DNA from: a virus
Strand: one strand, 5' to 3'
IMG/VR virus record: IMGVR_UViG_3300046504_000166
Location: 1-30,731 of that record
Length of the DNA stretch: 30,731 nucleotides
The position numbers were made by a program, and so were the translations under genes. Shown piece by piece: positions 22,789-28,895 of the stretch; the stretch's first letter is position 1, and each line of letters begins with the position of its first letter. The notes under the pieces were generated by a model. That model worked only from the letters and a program-made list of their open reading frames with translations. It searched no databases and was not told the origin of the DNA.

Positions 22789-23142
22789 ATGGAATGGATA
22801 GTAACAATTGAAGACAAACCGAACCAAAGAATAGTGGTTCGGTTTGATCCTCTCAATGAAATGATACATTTCATTGGTCAATATAAACCACATAACAGAA
22901 AATGGGTTGATTTTAGTGAAGAAACTCATGTGATGGACATTGATCTGGAAACCCTGCAGGACATGATGTCCAAGGTTTATGTTAAAATGAAAGAAAGACT
23001 TACTGCATACTATAATGTAGCAGAAGGTTTTACCCTCATTAAAGAAGTTAAAATAGATACGGGAGAATTAGTGCCCACCATTATTAGTGACAACTCCGTT
23101 TACGGGAGTCCCATTGAGAGCATTATTACCACCGACAGGTAA
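22789..23142 (+). CDS. Unknown protein, 117 residues, with an internal hairpin and antisense overlap
   Basis: Unrecognised. ATG at 22789 follows the previous stop by two bases; a longer in-frame start at 22732 lies inside that gene and is unlikely. The protein begins MEWIVTIEDKPNQRIVVRFD, then FIGQYKPHNRKWVDFSEETH, a helix (DLETLQDMMSKVYVKMKERL), and an end, GELVPTIISDNSVYGSPIES. A perfect 12-bp inverted repeat with an 8-nt loop lies 27 bases into the gene. The last 75 bases overlap the convergent membrane protein gene on the other strand. This is the last gene of the operon; no terminator hairpin follows it. Confidence 0.75.
   Translation: MEWIVTIEDKPNQRIVVRFDPLNEMIHFIGQYKPHNRKWVDFSEETHVMDIDLETLQDMMSKVYVKMKERLTAYYNVAEGFTLIKEVKIDTGELVPTIISDNSVYGSPIESIITTDR
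22815..22846 (+). repeat. Perfect 12-bp inverted repeat inside a coding region
   Basis: CAAACCGAACCA (22815-22826), loop AAGAATAG, TGGTTCGGTTTG (22835-22846). A perfect hairpin near the 5' end of the 117-residue protein gene. It has no T tract, so it is not a standard terminator; it may act on the mRNA. Confidence 0.8.
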
Positions 23143-23574
23143 AATATTGGTGTTTCCCCCGAATGAACCGCCTGTATTGGCAACTTGTTGACCATTTATT
23201 TTATCTTGAACAAGCACTTGGAGAGTACCTGTCAATGTACCAATTGAAGTATTAATCTTAATGAGTTCTTGAGAAGTCATAGTATTTTGTTCTTTTTGTG
23301 CTTGGAACATTTCTTGATAATGACTTTCAGTTGAACTAACCTTGGGTACTACGACAAGTTGATAAAAACCATAGAATAGTCCTAACATTGCTCCAATAAA
23401 AGCAAAGAATGTTTTTATTGTAAATACTATTTGTGTGCTTCCACTAATTTGTTTTAGTCCCATTGTCTTAATTTTCCTATTTTTCCATTTATTTTTCGCC
23501 CATTCATTTATCCCTATAATATCGAGAACTTTTCCAAGAAATTTTGATATTAATTGTATCCATGTTTGTATCAT
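23068..23574 (-). CDS. Membrane protein with Gly/Asn-rich tail, 168 residues
   Basis: A 168-residue protein. It has an amphipathic N-terminal segment (WIQLISKFLGKVLDIIGINE), a basic stretch (KNKWKNRKIK), one membrane helix at about 52-77 (TIKTFFAFIGAMLGLFYGFY and following), a charged helical part (SSTESHYQEMFQAQKEQN) and a low-complexity Gly/Asn tail. It starts inside the upstream exported-protein gene (71-bp overlap) and its end overlaps the convergent operon by 75 bp. The neighbour's late box should drive both. Membrane protein plus exported partner in overlapping late genes recalls phage lysis cassettes (holin or spanin), but no family match supports this firmly. An internal ATG at 23463 would avoid the upstream overlap. 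Confidence 0.72.
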   Translation of the reverse strand: MIQTWIQLISKFLGKVLDIIGINEWAKNKWKNRKIKTMGLKQISGSTQIVFTIKTFFAFIGAMLGLFYGFYQLVVVPKVSSTESHYQEMFQAQKEQNTMTSQELIKINTSIGTLTGTLQVLVQDKINGQQVANTGGSFGGNTNILPVGGNNALNGTPVNGVVTNNGGH

Positions 23575-23956
23575 ATCTATAAACGATTGTTGGTTCTGTA
23601 TTAATTATTGCTATAAATCCGTCCGGAGATTGTTCACGTGTTACTTCCAAAGTATCAATAAATACTTTTGCACCATAAATCCATGTTTTAGTTAATTTAC
23701 CTTCATAAATGCTATTGCTTTGCAACACTAATTCATATCGATATTTTGCTGAATTAGTAATGGCTTTTTCATTAGTATATGTCAGAATTTTTTGTTTTGT
23801 AACATATGATGAAATACTGATTTTGTTTGCAGGAGATACTTCTTTATTCCATGTTCCAAAATCTTCTACTTTACTTTTACTAACTGATTGAGCATTTAAT
23901 GCCAAAATTGAAGCAAACATCAAAACTATAAAAAATAAAGGTCTAAATTTGTTCAT
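23504..23956 (-). CDS. Exported late protein with signal peptide, 150 residues
   Basis: A 150-residue protein with a clear signal peptide: basic start MNKFR, a hydrophobic core (PLFFIVLMFASILAL) and a likely cleavage after NA at residue 22 (LNA|QS), the NAQ ending so common in Bacteroidota exported proteins. No lipobox Cys. The mature part (VEDFGTWNKEVSPANKISIS, then KYRYELVLQSNSIYEGKLTK, ending WKSSRYYRDK) looks like a small beta protein. I chose ATG at 23956 over an in-frame TTG at 23974. A late box sits 19 bases upstream. Periplasmic role, perhaps in lysis or envelope disruption, is inferred from export and late timing only. Confidence 0.8.
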   Translation of the reverse strand: MNKFRPLFFIVLMFASILALNAQSVSKSKVEDFGTWNKEVSPANKISISSYVTKQKILTYTNEKAITNSAKYRYELVLQSNSIYEGKLTKTWIYGAKVFIDTLEVTREQSPDGFIAIINTEPTIVYRYDTNMDTINIKISWKSSRYYRDK

Positions 23957-23975
23957 TATATAATAATATTTCAAC

Positions 23976-23985
23976 CATAAATACT
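23976..23985 (-). promoter_or_regulatory. Late box upstream of exported-protein gene
   Basis: Minus-strand AGTATTTATG, 19 bases before the ATG at 23956. It lies immediately after the capsid-gene terminator. Confidence 0.7.
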
Positions 23986-23997
23986 TTTATAAATAAG

Positions 23998-24023
23998 AAA
24001 GGCGGTCACATGTGACCACCTTT
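23998..24023 (-). terminator. Terminator after the major capsid gene
   Basis: A hairpin: AAAGG, C, GGTCACAT pairs with ATGTGACC, A, CCTTT; the central GGTCACATGTGACC is a perfect palindrome. On the minus strand CCTTTCTTATTT follows. It lies 25 bases past the capsid stop. Confidence 0.8.
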
Positions 24024-24048
24024 TCTTTTTCTTTATGAGGTTTATTGA

Positions 24049-25731
24049 TTATCTCAACTGACCAATACCGAAGGTTGTTAAACCATCGCAATAGATTCTT
24101 CCATAGTATCTGTTCAATACCATTTTCTTTGCATAACGTGTCATGATACCACGAATCGGTGTGAAATCGAATGGGTTGTACATAACAGGTGTTAACTGCA
24201 TTGGTACGTATGGAGCATAGATGTAACCCGTTTCCAAGATACTTGTTCCTTTATGACCAATAAGCACTGTGTTAGCAGGTGAATAAGGGTCACGATATAC
24301 TATGTAACGTCCACTAAGTGTACCGATTTTTTCAATACCCATGTTATACTTATCCTGTTCAGGAGCAGCATTTGATACATGGAAATATTCCAAATCATCG
24401 AATACAGCAGATATTTCGGGAGATACAACTATCCAAGATGCACCACCACGAAGGGTTGCTTTGTGAATCTGTGCTGAAATCTGATTGATCTTCATAATCA
24501 ATGTTTGATTCCAGTCTTTTTGTGTGCCGTAATATGGCTGTGATTGTCTACGAAGACCGTTCCAGTCCCAACGTGTTACCCATGCAGCACCACGTCTTAA
24601 GTCACGAAGAATTTCACGGTCAATTTCTGCTGCCATTTGTTCTGACAATAATGCTGTAAGTTCTGCTTCAGCATCAATGTTATGGAATGCAGATACGTCC
24701 TGTGCTAATTCAGGTGTCCACTGTGCACGCATCTTACGTGTTTCAACTGAAACAGTTACCTGATCAAGTTGGAATGTTACTTCAGCCATTCTTGAATCTT
24801 CTTCAAGGTCTGAATATACTCTGTAAGAAAAGTTGAATACAGGAGTTGGAGTACTTGCACTTAATGGTTGATAACCATCAGTTCCGGCATATGTAAGGTC
24901 AACTACGACAACAAGTTGTCCAAGTTTATTTACCATTGCCTGTCCATACTTCTGAACTTTTACGTTGTAAGGAAGTTGCTGACCAGCAAGTACACTTTCA
25001 GTTACGAAAGCAGCAGGTGCAACGAAGTTTGCGTTTGAAGTAATCTTCAAACCTGCAAGGAATGATTCAGTATCCATTGGAACGCCAGTAGGACCAATTA
25101 ATTTGCCTTCGAAAGTAGTACTGAAACCACTAACAATAAGGTTCATTGATTTAGTTACACCAGGTACGAATGGAGTAAGAGGATCAACACCAGTTGTACC
25201 AGTCAATACGGTGATTTCACCTTTTGAACGGTCAAACAATGATGTGCCTTCCTGTGCGTATTCGGTTGCATAGAAAGCATCGTATAATGAACGGCTTTCG
25301 AACTGTGTTCTTGCTGAAAGAGCAGTAGTTGCTGCATTTCCATATGCGCCATCAGGTGAGGTGTTTGCAAACTGAACAGGGTTGAGTTCAACTCTCTCAG
25401 ATGCTTTTGGATTGATGTAGTACAATTTACCAATCGGTAAGTTCAATGCCTGTACAGACACGATGTCATTTGCCAATAACTTAGCAAATACTCTACGGAT
25501 AACTGGGAATGCAACGGTTTCAAACTGACCACTTGAATATGATTCAGTTGATTCGTTGATCATATGTGACAACTGATTCTCAAATAATTGAGCACAGTTT
25601 TCTTTCACATTACCTTCAAGACCTTCCAAAAGTCCGATCTTTTCCCAACGGTTAGTAGTTATTTCTCTTTGTTCACGGAGTTGTTTTAAACCAATGTTAC
25701 CAACTTCCGCACTTTCTAATAAAAATCCCAT
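24049..25731 (-). CDS. Major capsid protein, T4 gp23 family
   Basis: A 560-residue major capsid protein (T4 gp23 521) with the HK97-type fold that builds the head lattice. The family signature is clear: RKMRAQWTPELAQDVSAFHN, then IDAEAELTALLSEQMAAEID, later YRDPYSPANTVLIGHKGTS and FDFTPIRGIMTRYAKKMV with NRYYGRIY near the end. T4 gp23 is cut after Glu65 by the gp21 protease at an (I/L)xE site. Here INE at 58-60, just before STESYSSG, is the best-placed candidate. No late box lies in the 20-base gap behind the scaffold gene, so it is probably co-transcribed from the scaffold promoter. A strong hairpin terminator follows. Confidence 0.97.
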   Translation of the reverse strand: MGFLLESAEVGNIGLKQLREQREITTNRWEKIGLLEGLEGNVKENCAQLFENQLSHMINESTESYSSGQFETVAFPVIRRVFAKLLANDIVSVQALNLPIGKLYYINPKASERVELNPVQFANTSPDGAYGNAATTALSARTQFESRSLYDAFYATEYAQEGTSLFDRSKGEITVLTGTTGVDPLTPFVPGVTKSMNLIVSGFSTTFEGKLIGPTGVPMDTESFLAGLKITSNANFVAPAAFVTESVLAGQQLPYNVKVQKYGQAMVNKLGQLVVVVDLTYAGTDGYQPLSASTPTPVFNFSYRVYSDLEEDSRMAEVTFQLDQVTVSVETRKMRAQWTPELAQDVSAFHNIDAEAELTALLSEQMAAEIDREILRDLRRGAAWVTRWDWNGLRRQSQPYYGTQKDWNQTLIMKINQISAQIHKATLRGGASWIVVSPEISAVFDDLEYFHVSNAAPEQDKYNMGIEKIGTLSGRYIVYRDPYSPANTVLIGHKGTSILETGYIYAPYVPMQLTPVMYNPFDFTPIRGIMTRYAKKMVLNRYYGRIYCDGLTTFGIGQLR

Positions 25732-25751
25732 TTTTTAATGTATTAATTTTT

Positions 25752-27329
25752 TTATTCGATTATTCTTTTACCTCTTTTTTCTACGTATTCGATTAAATGT
25801 CTCATCTTTTGGATGTGTTTATCATCTGCGTAGGCTGTTTTTTCCACTACTTCATCAAGTTTTTGTTTTGAAGACGATGCTACTGAGGTAGTAACTTTGG
25901 CTTCAACACTTTCAGTTAAAGTTTTCTTACCTTCCTTCATTTCTGTTAAGAAAGTCTTATACTTTTTCTGTGATTCAGCAATGCTATCAACTTTTTTAAA
26001 TTCGTTGATAATTTTTATTTTATCGTCTTGGGTCAATGCCAAACTTTCATTTACCAATAGATTATTGACGTGTGCCAAATTGGTATTGAAAACTGCCATT
26101 TCTTTTAATTGATTGCGATATTTCTCAAGTGCGGTCTTATAGTTTTCGAGTAATGTTCCAACACTGTTTTTGTATTTCTTAACCTCATTTAACTTTTTGG
26201 TCAACTGTTTGTTTTCGTTGATCAAACTACCAAGTTTTTTGTCAACAGATTCATTAGTTCTTGGATTGTTTACACTACCCAAACGTTTGTGTCTCTCTGA
26301 TCCAAACTCTACGCCAGGTAAATGATCACCTGCAACGCCTTTGCTTGTACTAAGAGCCATACCTAATGCTTCTTCAACTGGTTGTTCCTGAGATTGTTTA
26401 GCACCTAAAACTGCTTCAATGTCAGCATCGGTTATCTCGTCTTTTTCGTCAATTAATTTGGAATTATAAACTTCCGGACCTCTTGGGTCATTAACGACTT
26501 TACCTTGATGCATTTCATCAACCTGTTTTTCATCAATCATTGCATGTGTTGGTCCACCATCGTTTACACGATTAGCACCTTGTCCACCATGTTCTTTTTG
26601 TTCTCCAACTTGACCCATACCTTTAAGCATTTCGTCAATTTGATTTTTAATTCCAACAAGTTGTTTAAATGCGATTCCTTTGTTATCGCCTGATGGTGAT
26701 TCACCTGGAGCACCAAGTTCTTGATTAAGTCCTTCCATTGCTTTAATTTCTTCTTCAATGGCTTCCATAGTCAATACTTGATCTTCTGGACCTGCACCAC
26801 TCATGGCTGTATCCACACCACTCATATCAAGTTCTGTTAGGTCAATTTCTTCTTTCAGATTAGGCATTGGTGTACCTGAAGACGGACCTTTAAGTTTGTC
26901 AAGGAATGCATCGCCTTTTTCGGCAGTACCTTTACCCTGATTAGGTGTCTGTCCTTCAACATCACCCATAAACTCTTTTTCACGTTCTTCTTTAACCATG
27001 TCTGGCATGGTTGGTTTAACTGTAAAGTTATCACCACCTTTACCTGTGTCTTCTTTTACGACCTTTTTGGTCTCTTTTACTTCTTTTTTCATAACAGATT
27101 CTTTTATTGATTCAGTATTATCCTTTTCAGATTCTTTACCTTCATCCAATTTTTTATAGGACTCTTTTGCTGATTTTTTATTTTTATTTAGTTCTTCTTT
27201 TAACAAATTACTGAATTTCTCTGGAAATTCTTCTGCTAATTTCTTTTTAGCATTAGCATCCGCAGCATCCATAATTTCCTGATAATCTGTTAAAGCCTCT
27301 TTGATTATCGATTTTTTTTCGTCTTTCAT
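25752..27329 (-). CDS. Prohead core/scaffold protein (gp22-like)
   Basis: A 525-residue, highly charged, Lys/Glu-rich protein with long predicted coiled coils (INENKQLTKKLNEVKKYKNS, ENYKTALEKYRNQLKEM). Its position between the S77 protease gene and the capsid gene matches T4 gene 22, whose product forms the prohead core and is then cut to peptides. Many (I/L)xE sites are seen, for example LKE near 45, and INE, LTE, IAE and LIE in the last third, as expected for a core protein degraded by the protease. T4 gp22 is about 269 residues, so this one is roughly twice as long, with a Gly/Pro-rich, disordered middle. Late box 35 bases upstream. Identification is by position and composition. Confidence 0.85.
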   Translation of the reverse strand: MKDEKKSIIKEALTDYQEIMDAADANAKKKLAEEFPEKFSNLLKEELNKNKKSAKESYKKLDEGKESEKDNTESIKESVMKKEVKETKKVVKEDTGKGGDNFTVKPTMPDMVKEEREKEFMGDVEGQTPNQGKGTAEKGDAFLDKLKGPSSGTPMPNLKEEIDLTELDMSGVDTAMSGAGPEDQVLTMEAIEEEIKAMEGLNQELGAPGESPSGDNKGIAFKQLVGIKNQIDEMLKGMGQVGEQKEHGGQGANRVNDGGPTHAMIDEKQVDEMHQGKVVNDPRGPEVYNSKLIDEKDEITDADIEAVLGAKQSQEQPVEEALGMALSTSKGVAGDHLPGVEFGSERHKRLGSVNNPRTNESVDKKLGSLINENKQLTKKLNEVKKYKNSVGTLLENYKTALEKYRNQLKEMAVFNTNLAHVNNLLVNESLALTQDDKIKIINEFKKVDSIAESQKKYKTFLTEMKEGKKTLTESVEAKVTTSVASSSKQKLDEVVEKTAYADDKHIQKMRHLIEYVEKRGKRIIE

Positions 27330-27454
27330 ATTATAAAATGTCGTAACTAATACTATAATTTTTATATAAATACATTATTTTTATGAAAAAGTATAAAACA
27401 CCTTTAAAAATCTTGCTTATCTAAAATATTATAGTTATATTCTGCCATTGATTT
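27330..27454. other. Intergenic gap with scaffold late promoter
   Basis: 125 bases between protease and scaffold genes. The scaffold late box lies at 27365-27374. Close behind the protease stop is only a weak AT inverted repeat (ATTTTTA, CAG, TAAAAAT); no strong terminator. Confidence 0.6.
27365..27374 (-). promoter_or_regulatory. Late box upstream of scaffold and capsid genes
   Basis: Minus-strand TGTATTTATA, 35 bases before the scaffold ATG at 27329. Probably the promoter for both scaffold and major capsid protein. Confidence 0.7.
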
Positions 27455-28174
27455 TTACAGTAAAAATTTATCAATAGCAGTGATTATTTTATCTTCCTTA
27501 ATAAGAATACCGTTCTTATTTACATAATTTTCGCCAAAACTCATATCACCTTTATTTCCCGGAAACAAAAATGCACCTGGCGTACTTGGTGTTGCAACTA
27601 AGTCAAAACCAATTAATTCAAAGTCATTTTGAACAAGATTTTCGCCATTAATTTCCTTAAGTGTACCAACACCACGACTTGAAATGCCTAACCTGATTTT
27701 ATTTTGCAAATACAAAACAATCTTATCACCAATAACAGAACAAACACCATATTTAATAAATCCGGGAGTGATAATTATTTTAATTTGACCAAAAAGTACA
27801 TTTTCTTGTTCACCCTTTCCCCACCACATTTTTATAATTTTATGTGAGATATTTTGAAGTGATATAATAGATGAATCAGGGTGATCTGCTTCAGACACTG
27901 CACTGTCATTATCAATCATTAATTGATATTCAACAACTTGTGGAATCAGGACATCTTTAGGATAAGTACGACCATTCTTATTTTTGACACCCCATTTTTG
28001 AAGAATACAGTTAATTAAAACGGGTTCGTTTGGTTTAAGTTCAAATCCTTCATTAATAAATTGTGGATTTAAGTCAGAATTAATATATCCCGCATCATGT
28101 TCGATCAGAATACCGAATCCGGTCTGACCCGGCTGTAATATTTTACTTTCAACAAGTTGAAATATGCTACCCAT
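27455..28174 (-). CDS. Prohead core protease, T4 gp21 family (peptidase S77)
   Basis: A 239-residue serine protease that matures the prohead by cutting core and capsid proteins at (I/L)xE sites. Family signs: NGRTYP at 67-72, SEADHP with the likely catalytic His98, RLGISSRGVG with the likely nucleophile among Ser165/Ser166, and FDLVATPSTPGAFLFPG after it. T4 gp21 is 212 residues, so the length is normal. Gene order protease, scaffold, capsid matches T4 21-22-23. A late box lies 16 bases before its ATG, so the protease has its own promoter, separate from the one before the scaffold gene; this allows different dosing of the two. Confidence 0.93.
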   Translation of the reverse strand: MGSIFQLVESKILQPGQTGFGILIEHDAGYINSDLNPQFINEGFELKPNEPVLINCILQKWGVKNKNGRTYPKDVLIPQVVEYQLMIDNDSAVSEADHPDSSIISLQNISHKIIKMWWGKGEQENVLFGQIKIIITPGFIKYGVCSVIGDKIVLYLQNKIRLGISSRGVGTLKEINGENLVQNDFELIGFDLVATPSTPGAFLFPGNKGDMSFGENYVNKNGILIKEDKIITAIDKFLL

Positions 28175-28190
28175 ATAAGAATATCTTTAT

Positions 28191-28200
28191 TATAAATAGT
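28191..28200 (-). promoter_or_regulatory. Late box upstream of prohead protease gene
   Basis: Minus-strand ACTATTTATA, 16 bases before the ATG at 28174. Its second base is C instead of G, as at 28812-28821. Confidence 0.65.
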
Positions 28201-28205
28201 TTAGA

Positions 28206-28361
28206 TTATCGTTTTATTTCAACAATAACCTTTGGCTGTGATTCTTTTATCTTTTTCTTATCATCAACATCGATATTTTCAACGAAAATATATGTTTCCT
28301 TCTTTATCAGAATATCGTTAAGAGTCGCATTAATTTCCCTTAATTTTTCTAACTTAGTCAT
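28206..28361 (-). CDS. Small charged protein, 51 residues
   Basis: A 51-residue protein from ATG at 28361, ten bases after the upstream gene's stop; a GTG at 28406 in the same frame would overlap that gene. Helical start (TKLEKLREINATLNDILIKK), then ETYIFVENIDVDDKKKIKES and a basic end. Highly charged. T4 has small prohead core genes (67, 68) close to gene 21, so a minor core role is possible by position, but the sequence gives no proof. Confidence 0.65.
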   Translation of the reverse strand: MTKLEKLREINATLNDILIKKETYIFVENIDVDDKKKIKESQPKVIVEIKR

Positions 28362-28371
28362 ACTGAAAGTA

Positions 28372-28797
28372 TTAATCTTTTGGAGTAATTTTTTCAACCT
28401 TTTCACGGATTTCTTCCAATGTTTTTAATATTTTTTCAGATTCGTTCTTTTCAATTTTGTCATTTAAATCCAATAACATGGATACTCCATTTAATACGTG
28501 CAATGTTTCTCTCTCACTTTCCATCCATTGACGTGTACGTTCTTCTTCATGTTTAAGCATTTCAACTCTAATCTTTTCAAGTGTATCACCATGATCTTTT
28601 CTTATTAAATCAATTCTTGATACATATTGCTGTTGTAATAATTTGATTTCTGCAGTCTTTTTTCTTAGTGCTCTCATTGCAACTATAATAGACACCACAT
28701 AAAATATTGTAGTCGTAGCAATCATTCCAATAATAAGATGTTGATGGGCATTTGTTGCTGGCTCTATAATTTGTAATAATATTGATTGAATTAGCAT
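28372..28797 (-). CDS. Membrane-anchored coiled-coil protein, 141 residues
   Basis: A 141-residue protein with one membrane helix at about 20-42 (HLIIGMIATTTIFYVVSIIV) and a long charged coiled coil behind it (EIKLLQQQYVSRIDLIRKDH, then EMLKHEEERTRQWMESERET). I chose ATG at 28797: the ATG at 28812 in the same frame begins in the last base of the late box and so would probably precede the transcript start. A membrane anchor plus coiled coil is the layout of inner-membrane spanins, but also of T4-type prohead initiation or membrane-bound head assembly factors, and the position at the head of the capsid module fits the latter. Unproven either way. Confidence 0.75.
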   Translation of the reverse strand: MLIQSILLQIIEPATNAHQHLIIGMIATTTIFYVVSIIVAMRALRKKTAEIKLLQQQYVSRIDLIRKDHGDTLEKIRVEMLKHEEERTRQWMESERETLHVLNGVSMLLDLNDKIEKNESEKILKTLEEIREKVEKITPKD

Positions 28798-28811
28798 CGT
28801 TTTTAGTTTCA

Positions 28812-28821
28812 TATAAATAGT
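28812..28821 (-). promoter_or_regulatory. Late box upstream of the membrane coiled-coil gene
   Basis: Minus-strand ACTATTTATA. Its last base is the first base of an in-frame ATG, which argues for translation from the next ATG, at 28797. Confidence 0.65.
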
Positions 28822-28870
28822 TCTAAAAACTCAATCGGATTTTATTATTTTTATATATTTTTTATACTTC

Positions 28871-28880
28871 TGTATTTATA
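28871..28880 (+). promoter_or_regulatory. Late box upstream of the right-edge virion-type gene
   Basis: TGTATTTATA on the plus strand, 15 bases before the ATG at 28896. Divergent from the head-module late box 50 bases to the left. Confidence 0.7.
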
Positions 28881-28895
28881 GTAAAAATCAAAAGA

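Noticed and set aside
23093-23109. Small hairpin ACTCC/GGAGT as terminator between convergent genes
   Set aside because: Only five paired bases and no T tract on either side; it lies inside both coding regions.
23463-23574. Frameshift joining exported-protein and membrane-protein genes into one
   Set aside because: Each frame has its own plausible start and end, and no slippery run was found at the overlap.
27404-27448. A 14-codon reading frame on the minus strand between protease and scaffold genes
   Set aside because: It has an ATG and a stop but only 14 residues, no late box or other start signal, and no support for coding.
27451-27467. AT-only inverted repeat after the protease gene as terminator
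   Set aside because: The stem has only A-T pairs except at the loop edge and is too weak to call.
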